Source: JBIOUF01 sp044866695 (GTDB taxonomy: Bacteria; Actinomycetota; Actinomycetes; Propionibacteriales; Nocardioidaceae). Taken from it: a DNA stretch of 10,216 nucleotides. The DNA lies in the NCBI GenBank assembly GCA_044866695.1, contig JBIOUF010000076.1:1-10216 (forward strand), read 5' to 3'. Positions 1-5,141 of the stretch are shown here, piece after piece. The stretch's first letter is position 1, and each line of letters starts with the position of its first letter. The translations under genes and the position numbers were made by a program. Below the pieces are notes generated by a model. That model made no database searches, was not told where the DNA came from, and saw only the letters and a program-made list of their open reading frames with translations.

Positions 1-29
1 TTCTCCGGATCGGAACCGCTGCGAGAGTG

Positions 30-953
30 ATGGCCGTGCGCCGCTATGTCGGGACCATGTACGACAGCAACCGCTGGGACGGCTTCGAGCTTCGCCCCGG
101 CGACATCGTCATCGCTGCGCCGCCGAAGTGCGGGACGACGTGGACGCAGATGATCTGCGCGCTGCTGATCTTCCAGGAACCGGAGCTCCCTGTCCCGTTG
201 AACAGGCTCTCGCCGTGGATCGACATGGAGACCCGGGCCCGCACGGAGGTGGTCGCGGACCTGGACGACCAGACGCACCGCCGGTTCGTCAAGACCCACA
301 CGCCGCTCGACGGAGTCCCCAACGATCCGACCGTCACCTACATCTGCGTTGGGCGCGACCCCCGCGACGTGGCGTTGTCGATCGACCACCACATCGACAA
401 CATGGACGTCGGCGCGTTCCGCAAAGCCCGTGAGCAGGCGGCAGCGATCGACGGCATCGACCTCGGCCCGGTGCGGTCACAGCCGCCGCGCCCCGACAGC
501 GAGCGAGACCGCTTCTGGCAGTGGGTTGACGACGAGACGCCCTCCACCCGGATCGGGTCGTCGCTGCGGCGCACCCTGGAGCACCTGCAGACGTTCCGCG
601 ACGCCGCGGCCGAGCTCGACGTCGTGCACCTGCACTACGACGACCTGAAGGCCGACCTGAACGGGCAGATGCGACAGCTGGCCCTCCGGCTCGGCATCGA
701 CGTCGACGAGCGCCGGTGGCCCCGCCTGGTCCAAGCGGCGACGTTCGAGTCGATGCGCAGCAGGGCCGACACGACCGTGCCCGACGTTGGCCCAGAACAG
801 TGGATCGATCCCGCCGCCTTCTTCAGTCACGGCACGAGCGGCCAGTGGCGCGACCTCCTCGACAACGCCGACCTCGCCCGGTACGCAGCCCGCGTGCGAG
901 CGCTCGCGTCCGACGACCTCATCGACTGGGTGCACCGCCAGGCGATCGACTGA
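30..953 (+). CDS. PAPS-dependent sulfotransferase (Sulfotransfer_1 family)
   Basis: This probably cytosolic enzyme should transfer a sulfuryl group from 3'-phosphoadenosine-5'-phosphosulfate (PAPS) to a hydroxyl or amine on a small molecule; the acceptor cannot be read from the sequence. Numbering from the ATG at 30 gives 307 residues, normal for the family. The 5'-phosphosulfate loop PPKCGTTW is at 31-38. A likely catalytic His lies in VKTHTPL (H90). The 3'-phosphate site is GRDPRDVALS (R109, S117). HGTSGQW at 267-273 matches the C-terminal RKGxxGxW nucleotide-binding motif. The domain is therefore complete. The ATG at 30 gives a start (MAVRRYVGTMYDS) like mycobacterial relatives as I remember them; a GTG at 27 is adjacent. 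The frame stays open to the window edge and no good Shine-Dalgarno is visible, so a start further upstream cannot be excluded. It may be cargo of the element whose integrase lies at 3434-4630, or host DNA. The family is certain; the substrate is unknown. Confidence 0.9.
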   Translation: MAVRRYVGTMYDSNRWDGFELRPGDIVIAAPPKCGTTWTQMICALLIFQEPELPVPLNRLSPWIDMETRARTEVVADLDDQTHRRFVKTHTPLDGVPNDPTVTYICVGRDPRDVALSIDHHIDNMDVGAFRKAREQAAAIDGIDLGPVRSQPPRPDSERDRFWQWVDDETPSTRIGSSLRRTLEHLQTFRDAAAELDVVHLHYDDLKADLNGQMRQLALRLGIDVDERRWPRLVQAATFESMRSRADTTVPDVGPEQWIDPAAFFSHGTSGQWRDLLDNADLARYAARVRALASDDLIDWVHRQAID

Positions 954-1086
954 GATCCCACCTCGGCGGTGACCCGCACCGGCGGAGCTGACGGTCAGCC
1001 TCAGGGCCGTGATCCCCGCGCCCGGCTAGCTACGGGTAAGAACAGGAAGGTGAGTGGAGGACGGGTAGCGAACGGTGGGAGGAAGA

Positions 1087-2328
1087 ATGGCGCGGGTGAG
1101 CACCCTGGCTGACGCCGTCCTGCCGCTGATCCGCACGCGGTCCGACCTCTACCGGTATACCGCCGCCAACGCGCACGGCCGGGACATGCACGAGGCGGTC
1201 GACATCCTCGAGGCAGCGATCCCCACGACTGAGCCTGCCGAGATCTACTCGGTCACTCACAAGGCGCTGTCGTCGTCCCTGAAGGTGATCGCCCGAGCGG
1301 ACGATTCAAGCGGCATCATCGGCGACGCCTGCCGGCGCCTGCTGGAGCTCCACCCTCGCGCGGCGGCCGCGGCCAGGACACCGGTCGGGAAGCTGATCGA
1401 CTGGATGATGAAGTTCCAGTTCGATGACGACGAAGTCGACTACTTCGAGCTCGACCCTGTCGCCTACGCGCCGGCACTCGGCGAGGTCGGCATGGCCAGG
1501 TACCGGAAGCGCTTGGCGGAGATCGAAGCAAAGTTCGGGCCTCGCCCATCGCAGGAAGAGCGATGGACGTCGGGGCACTCACATGAGTGGTTCACGCTTG
1601 ACTGGAACGCCCAGCGGCTGGCGGTTCTCGATCACGACATCGACGCCATCATCCGGACCCACGCGAAGGATCGTCGGGTTGCCGCCTGGCTACAGGACAC
1701 CGCCGAGACGTTCGAGGAGATCGGCGAGATCGACCTGGCGATCGACTGGGCGAAGCAGGCCACCGACTTCGATCGAGGTCACCAGTCACTCAAGGCCGCC
1801 GACTACTGGTGCCGCCTCCTCGAAGAGCATCGGCCCGCCGAAGCGCTCGGCGCCCGCCTGACGGTCTTCCGCCGCTGGCCGTCGTCGACTACGGCGGCGC
1901 GGCTGTACAAGGCCGCCGGCAAGGCGTGGCCCGACCACCGCGACGAGGTCGTCGCGACGCTCGCTGCGAGCCCGAGCGACGCGGTGCTGTTCGCGCTGCT
2001 GACGCTGAAGGAGCCAGAGTTCGCCTGGAACCTCGCGCACTCGCTCGCACTCGACAGCGACCACACGTGGAGCGAGCTGGTGAAGGCGTACGAGAAGGTC
2101 GACCCGATCGCGACCCTGCCGATCCACCGGCGCCTTGTCGAGAACGAGCTGGTCGAGGCCGGGGCGCAGCACTACCGACTCGCCGCGCGACGCCTCGCGA
2201 AGATGCGCAAGCTCGCGGCCGGGACGGACAGCTCGGCCGACGTGTGCGATTTCATCGCCGATCTGCGGGACATTCACCGTCGGCGTCCTCGGCTGCAGCA
2301 GGAGTTCGATCGAGCGGGGCTCCCGTGA
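1087..2328 (+). CDS. DUF6880-like helical repeat protein, function unknown
   Basis: A 413-residue soluble protein with no signal peptide or membrane segment. I chose the ATG at 1087 because GGAGG (1078-1082) lies just upstream; a GTG at 1075 would add four residues but has no well-placed ribosome binding site. The acidic, aromatic stretch FDDDEVDYFELDPVAYAPAL (112-131) and the following YRKRLAEIEAKFGPRP resemble the DUF6880 family, recalled from memory rather than searched. From about residue 165 to 370 the sequence is a series of amphipathic helices (for example DTAETFEEIGEIDLAIDWAK, 204-223, and AADYWCRLLEEHRPAEAL, 237-254), reading like TPR-type solenoid repeats, which suggests a scaffold or protein-binding role. 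No catalytic motif is evident. Its stop is only 12 bp from the stop of the convergent HEPN gene, so the two transcripts may run into each other. Being near an integrase it may be element cargo. I cannot assign a function. Confidence 0.82.
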   Translation: MARVSTLADAVLPLIRTRSDLYRYTAANAHGRDMHEAVDILEAAIPTTEPAEIYSVTHKALSSSLKVIARADDSSGIIGDACRRLLELHPRAAAAARTPVGKLIDWMMKFQFDDDEVDYFELDPVAYAPALGEVGMARYRKRLAEIEAKFGPRPSQEERWTSGHSHEWFTLDWNAQRLAVLDHDIDAIIRTHAKDRRVAAWLQDTAETFEEIGEIDLAIDWAKQATDFDRGHQSLKAADYWCRLLEEHRPAEALGARLTVFRRWPSSTTAARLYKAAGKAWPDHRDEVVATLAASPSDAVLFALLTLKEPEFAWNLAHSLALDSDHTWSELVKAYEKVDPIATLPIHRRLVENELVEAGAQHYRLAARRLAKMRKLAAGTDSSADVCDFIADLRDIHRRRPRLQQEFDRAGLP

Positions 2329-2340
2329 ACCAAGATGGCG

Positions 2341-2796
2341 TCAGAAGAGGCCGAGCTGGTCAAGCAGGCCCTGCGCCGCGGTGAGGATCGCTTCGGCATG
2401 CTCGATGGCTTCGCCCGCCTCGTCCTGGGTGGCGTCGTCGCCGGGGCGCTCGGGATACTCGAGCTCGTTGCGACGTCGTCGCAGTGCACCGAACTGTCGG
2501 AACCCCGGTCCGAACTGGGCGCGGACGGCCTGCTCGACGGCGTAATGGCCGCCCTTCGTCGTCGGCCGAAGCCCCTGATGCGCAAGCAGCGCGGTCAGCG
2601 CCTGCCGAGCGGAGTCGTAGGCCAGCACGAACGCGGAGTCAGGGTCGGTCTCGACCGCAGAGCGGGCGGTGGTCAGCGTAACCGCCGCCTTCTCCAAGAG
2701 TCGCTCGCCGTTGGCCGCGGCGCCCGTCAGCTTCTGAAGCTCGCCGGACTCCAGCAGCGCCTCGACCTCGGACTCGCCTCGCTTCCACCGCGCCAT
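2341..2796 (-). CDS. HEPN-domain protein, probable toxin of a HEPN/MNT pair
   Basis: A 151-residue all-helical protein. The helices at about 30-50 (GERLLEKAAVTLTTARSAVE) and 56-76 (AFVLAYDSARQALTALLAHQ) followed by LRRRRNELEYPE (105-116) are the typical HEPN layout, with the active-site motif at the start of the last helix pair. Family knowledge: HEPN toxins usually cut RNA through an Rx4-6H motif, and in HepT/MntA systems the motif is RX4HXY, whose Tyr is AMPylated by the antitoxin. Here R107 and Y114 fit the spacing but the His position is L112; in the alternative RNxxxH alignment (R109-N110) the His is Y114. So the nuclease His appears to be absent while a modifiable Tyr remains. The ATG overlaps the TGA of the upstream nucleotidyltransferase gene (TGATG), implying translational coupling and a two-gene operon. 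The toxin role is inferred from this context. Confidence 0.85.
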   Translation of the reverse strand: MARWKRGESEVEALLESGELQKLTGAAANGERLLEKAAVTLTTARSAVETDPDSAFVLAYDSARQALTALLAHQGLRPTTKGGHYAVEQAVRAQFGPGFRQFGALRRRRNELEYPERPGDDATQDEAGEAIEHAEAILTAAQGLLDQLGLF

Positions 2797-3389
2797 CAGG
2801 TGGTCACAAGCTCACGCGTATTGAGCACCGTGACGTGCGGAGAGTCCTTGATCTGGGCGACGAGGGCATCCCGCGGGTCGGCCCACTGCTTCGGCGAGCG
2901 GACCACCGGGTTCACCTCGATCCCGAGCCGCGCGTTCGCGCGGTCGGCTGCCTCGTAGACGTCGGCGCGGTCGACCTTGCCGACCACGAGGACGTCGACG
3001 TCGTGGGGCGGCGGCCCGGTCTGACCCTCGTAGCGAGCGGCCCAGGAGCCGAAGATCACGACCTGCTCGGCCCCCTCGATCGCGAACTCCTCGGCAATGA
3101 CGGCCTTCGGACCGAAGGTGATCTCCAGCAACTGGGTCAGGGCCTTGGCCGCGGGATGATCGACGTTGGCCCGGATCAGGCGATTGCGGCCGTGAGTGCG
3201 GCTGGTGACCAGGCCGGCCTGGTCGAGGCGGATCACCTCGCGGTGCAGAGTGGAGAGCGGCACGCGCAGGCGGGCGGCCATCTCCGTCACGCCGTACTCC
3301 TGCTCAGGGTGCAGCAGCAGCCACATCAGCAACTCGGCCTGATGTTGCGACCGGAACACCGGCAACAGGGCCGGACCATCACTACGCAT
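2796..3389 (-). CDS. Winged-helix / MNT nucleotidyltransferase fusion, probable antitoxin and autorepressor
   Basis: A 197-residue protein from the ATG at 3389. Residues about 12-75 form a MarR/ArsR-type winged helix (HQAELLMWLLLHP, then the HTH TEMAARLRVPLSTLHREVIR, then the wing VTSRTHGRNRLIRAN). Residues about 92-185 are a minimal nucleotidyltransferase: G114-S115, D130 and D132 form the GSxnDxD metal and NTP site, and E158 in GIEVNPVV may be the third carboxylate. Family knowledge: MNT antitoxins neutralise HEPN toxins by transferring AMP to a Tyr. The winged helix suggests that it also binds its own operator, a palindrome at 3391-3410. A longer reading from GTG 3437 would overlap the integrase stop as GTGA, but it would translate through the promoter and add 16 residues that I do not recognise as part of the family. 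The ATG lies exactly where a leaderless transcript would begin, so I prefer it. The stop overlaps the HEPN start. Confidence 0.85.
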   Translation of the reverse strand: MRSDGPALLPVFRSQHQAELLMWLLLHPEQEYGVTEMAARLRVPLSTLHREVIRLDQAGLVTSRTHGRNRLIRANVDHPAAKALTQLLEITFGPKAVIAEEFAIEGAEQVVIFGSWAARYEGQTGPPPHDVDVLVVGKVDRADVYEAADRANARLGIEVNPVVRSPKQWADPRDALVAQIKDSPHVTVLNTRELVTT

Positions 3390-3390
3390 A

Positions 3391-3425
3391 ACCTGAAGAT
3401 ATCTCCCGGTTATAGGGATCGTCAA
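3391..3425 (-). promoter_or_regulatory. Promoter and 20-bp palindromic operator of the HEPN/MNT operon; leaderless start
   Basis: On the minus strand the -35 box TTGACG (3420-3425) is separated by 18 bp from the -10 box TATCTT (3396-3401). Six bases further on is the ATG at 3389, so transcription would begin at its A and give a leaderless mRNA; there is no Shine-Dalgarno. A palindrome, ACCNGNAGATATCTNCNGGT at 3391-3410, is centred between 3400 and 3401, has a perfect 8-bp AGATATCT core and covers the -10 box. A dimeric winged-helix protein bound there would block RNA polymerase. The motifs are seen directly; repression by the adjacent gene product is inferred. All of this fits in the 44-bp gap after the integrase stop. 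Confidence 0.65.
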
Positions 3426-3433
3426 GGATGCCG

Positions 3434-4630
3434 TCACGACCGCTCCCCCTCGTCTTGCCGGGCGAACACCGCGTCGAGGAGTTCGGCGGTCAGCGGGTTC
3501 ACGTGCTCATTGCGCCGAATGTAGTGCTCGATCGTCACCTTCGGGTCGGTATGGCCGAGCAGCTCGGAGGCCAGGTTGAGGCTGGCCTGCTCGTTGACCA
3601 CGGTGGCGACAGTCCGGCGGAACATGTGCGGCGTGATGCCCTCGATGCCGGCATCGCCGAGAACCTTGCGGAGTTGGCGGCGCACGTTCGCGGTCGTCAG
3701 TGGAGTGCCCTCGCGGCTGCAGAACACCAGCGCGTCCAGCGAGTGGTCCCGCATGAGTGCCATCCGGCGCCGCAGGGCCTCGGCCGTGAACCACGGCAGC
3801 GCGATAACCCGGTTCGACCGGTCGGTCTTCGGATGCTCCTGCCGATAGGTGCCGATACCCCGTTCAGAGATCACGGTGCCGCAGACGCGCAAGGTCGCAG
3901 GCGTGGTCGTCAGATCCAGGTCACGACGGCGGATCGCCAGCACCTCCCCGATCCGGGCTGAGGTGCCGAGCATGACCTCGACGACCTGGCCGAGCTGCCC
4001 GTCCGGGTTCGGGCCCGACGTGCCGCGCGTGGACTCCCACGCCTTGATCACCGCGCGGATCGCGTTGACCTCGGCCGCGGTCAGCGCCGTCGGGGTGCGC
4101 TTCGGCTTGTGGAGCCGGGAGACGTTGTCGATCGGGTTGCGCGGCAACACCTCGTGCCTGACCGCCAGGGCGAACGACTGCCGCAACACCGTCCGTGCCC
4201 GCTTGGCTGACGAGTATGAGCTCGTGCCCATCTGCTTGAGCAGGGCATCGCAGCGGGCCACCCCGATCTCGCGCAGCGTGAAGCCCTTGAAAGCCGGCAG
4301 GACCAGCCGGCGCATGTCGCGCTCGTAGTTGAACCGGGTCGCGGGCGCGATCCGGCCCTCCAGGTCCAGGTCGTTCAACCAGTACTCCACCAGCGCCGGG
4401 AACGGGCTGGCCGGCGTGAGCGCCGTGTCGACGGGCTGGAAGGCGTTGCGCTGGGTCAGCCGCTTCTTTAGCTCCGCCTCGGCCGCCGCCCTGGATGCTG
4501 CCGTCGCCTGGACCAGCCGGGTCTGGCCGTCCCAGTCGCGGAAGCGGGTGCGGGCCTCGACCTTGCCCTTGCCGCGAACGATGAACGCGATCTCGCCGTA
4601 CCCACCGATCGGGATCCGTGGCCTACTCAT
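3434..4630 (-). CDS. Tyrosine site-specific recombinase (phage-type integrase)
   Basis: Cuts and joins DNA at the attachment sites of the element, probably in the tRNA-fMet gene 375 bp upstream. From the ATG at 4630 it has 398 residues, usual for actinobacterial element integrases. The order is an N-terminal arm-binding region (about 1-65), a core-binding SAM-like domain (about 75-170, including VEYWLNDLDL and the helices up to VLPRNPIDNV), and a catalytic domain (about 180-390). The catalytic set is complete: R226 (ARIGEVLAIR), K268 (HPKTDRSNR), H335 and R338 (HMFRR), H360 (LLGH) and Y370 (EHYIRR). The open frame continues upstream to 4765, but that part is the excisionase gene read out of frame; GAAGG eight bases before 4630 and the family-like MSRPRIPIGGYGEI support this start. 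It overlaps the excisionase by 8 bp, so the two are likely co-translated. It looks intact and active. Confidence 0.95.
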   Translation of the reverse strand: MSRPRIPIGGYGEIAFIVRGKGKVEARTRFRDWDGQTRLVQATAASRAAAEAELKKRLTQRNAFQPVDTALTPASPFPALVEYWLNDLDLEGRIAPATRFNYERDMRRLVLPAFKGFTLREIGVARCDALLKQMGTSSYSSAKRARTVLRQSFALAVRHEVLPRNPIDNVSRLHKPKRTPTALTAAEVNAIRAVIKAWESTRGTSGPNPDGQLGQVVEVMLGTSARIGEVLAIRRRDLDLTTTPATLRVCGTVISERGIGTYRQEHPKTDRSNRVIALPWFTAEALRRRMALMRDHSLDALVFCSREGTPLTTANVRRQLRKVLGDAGIEGITPHMFRRTVATVVNEQASLNLASELLGHTDPKVTIEHYIRRNEHVNPLTAELLDAVFARQDEGERS

Positions 4631-4829
4631 GGCCGACGCCTTCGTGGTGATCCTCGAGCCACTCCTGCACGTCGCTGACCGCGAATCGCAGGTGCTTGCC
4701 GAGCTTGAAGGCTCGCGGCGCCCGGCCGGACAGCCGCCAGTCGTAGATGGTCTGCACGGGGACACCGAGGTACTCAGCGAGGTCCTCGACCCCGATCAGG
4801 GGCTCGAGCCCCAGCTTCGTCGTACTCAT
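4623..4829 (-). CDS. Excisionase-like MerR/HTH_17 DNA-binding protein
   Basis: A 68-residue protein that is mostly one helix-turn-helix domain: the HTH at about 12-32 (IGVEDLAEYLGVPVQTIYDW), then SGRAPRAFKLGKHLRFAVSDVQEWLE, the wing and closing helix seen in Xis/HTH_17 proteins. Such proteins bind and bend att-site DNA to direct the integrase toward excision. The ATG at 4829 is chosen because the domain begins directly after it; the frame remains open to 4982, but the extra residues (FGGEMRSHRLPITL and so on) look non-coding and run into the hairpin after the tRNA. No Shine-Dalgarno is present. The TAG stop overlaps the integrase start by 8 bp. Its position between the tRNA and the integrase fits a recombination directionality factor. 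Confidence 0.88.
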   Translation of the reverse strand: MSTTKLGLEPLIGVEDLAEYLGVPVQTIYDWRLSGRAPRAFKLGKHLRFAVSDVQEWLEDHHEGVGHE

Positions 4830-4963
4830 GCCGAGTAGGTATGCGACCGCTGCCGAGCGAGCCCGAAGCGACCGGAACCAACGGCACCAACGTCCGGCTG
4901 GGCGGCCCTGCGCACCTGTCAATGTGATGGGTAAACGATGGGATCGCATCTCGCCCCCAAAGC
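4830..4963. other. Non-coding region with short direct repeats, possible att arm sites
   Basis: This 134-bp stretch lies between the excisionase start and the hairpin after the tRNA. It carries two short direct repeats: ACCAACG at 4877-4883 and 4886-4892 (9 bp apart), and GATGGG at 4926-4931 and 4937-4942 (11 bp apart, about one helical turn). A TTGACA hexamer on the minus strand (4917-4922) has no matching -10 box. In other elements, integrase and Xis arm sites lie in this position as short direct repeats, so these are candidates, but repeats this short can occur by chance. Confidence 0.3.
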
Positions 4964-5000
4964 GAAAGTCCAGGTCAACCATGGGCTGACCTGAACTTTC
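4964..5000 (-). terminator. Hairpin directly downstream of tRNA-fMet, possible terminator
   Basis: Arms at 4964-4977 and 4987-5000 form a 14-bp stem around a 9-nt loop, four bases after the end of the tRNA. Read as minus-strand RNA every position pairs, one of them as G-U; read as plus-strand RNA that position is a C/A mismatch, so the structure suits minus-strand transcription. The loop can close further through GCC/GGU, leaving a CAU triloop. It is followed by GCTTTGGGGG rather than a long T-run, as is common for actinobacterial terminators. The same repeat could instead be a recombinase-binding site. Confidence 0.6.
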
Positions 5001-5004
5001 TTCG

Positions 5005-5035
5005 TAGCGGGGGCAGGATTTGAACCTGCGACCTC
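5005..5035 (-). other. Probable attachment-site core in the 3' part of tRNA-fMet
   Basis: The T arm and 3' acceptor strand of the tRNA face the excisionase/integrase pair. Integrases of this layout usually recombine within this part of a tRNA gene, with the element carrying a copy that restores it. The exact crossover and core length cannot be seen because the second copy is not in the window. Confidence 0.45.
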
Positions 5036-5078
5036 TGGGTTATGAGCCCAGCGAGCTACCGAACTGCTCCACCCCGCG
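5005..5078 (-). tRNA. Initiator tRNA-fMet (anticodon CAT)
   Basis: The initiator tRNA that starts translation. It is 74 nt without CCA: 5' CGCGGGG pairs with CCCCGC, leaving an unpaired C1/T72, the initiator hallmark that blocks elongator use and allows formylation. The anticodon CAT is at 5042-5044 in the loop CTCATAA, flanked by the three G-C pairs GGG/CCC that mark initiator tRNAs. The T arm is GCAGG TTCAAAT CCTGC and position 73 is A. CCA is not encoded (A73 is followed by CGA), so it must be added enzymatically. The gene is complete, so element insertion, if it happened at its 3' end, restored it. Confidence 0.96.
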
Positions 5079-5090
5079 TCGCTGGTGTCG

Positions 5091-5120
5091 ATGGTACGTG
5101 ACGGGCGGGCGGGGGTTCAA
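5091..5120 (-). promoter_or_regulatory. Promoter of tRNA-fMet
   Basis: On the minus strand a -35 box TTGAAC (5115-5120) and a -10 box TACCAT (5091-5096) are 18 bp apart, each matching four of six consensus bases. Transcription would begin at about 5083-5085, some 6 bases before the tRNA. The promoter fits wholly between the UPF0182 stop at 5142 and the tRNA, so the tRNA can be expressed independently of the long gene upstream. Confidence 0.55.
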
Positions 5121-5141
5121 ATCGGGCCGCGGGCGCGTGCG

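Larger units (their letters stand above)
1..5005. mobile_element. Integrated element next to tRNA-fMet, one end only
   Basis: The excisionase and integrase genes start next to the 3' end of the tRNA and read away from it, the standard layout of tRNA-targeted integrative elements. The TA pair directly behind the integrase fits a stabilisation role. The right end is probably at the tRNA 3' end (about 5005-5035). I see no repeat of the tRNA 3' sequence elsewhere in 1-5004, so the left end should lie outside the window; that the DUF6880-like and sulfotransferase genes belong to the element is inferred. No conjugation, replication or phage structural gene is visible, so the class of element (ICE, prophage or plain island) cannot be given. 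Confidence 0.5.

Noticed and set aside
981..1000. Dyad GCTGAC-G-GTCAGC after the sulfotransferase gene, considered as terminator or operator
   Set aside because: The loop would be too small unless the stem shrinks to four pairs, there is no T-run, and no promoter overlaps it clearly.
2335..2958. A 207-codon plus-strand frame across the HEPN gene
   Set aside because: It is the antisense shadow of the HEPN and nucleotidyltransferase genes, which show clear domains and a coupled overlap.
3390..3437. 16-residue extension of the nucleotidyltransferase from GTG 3437, overlapping the integrase stop as GTGA
   Set aside because: It would translate through the promoter and palindrome, and ATG 3389 matches a leaderless start. 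It is kept only as an alternative.
4631..4765. N-terminal extension of the integrase frame
   Set aside because: It is the excisionase gene read out of frame, Ser/Arg-rich and unlike integrases; the ATG at 4630 gives a normal start.
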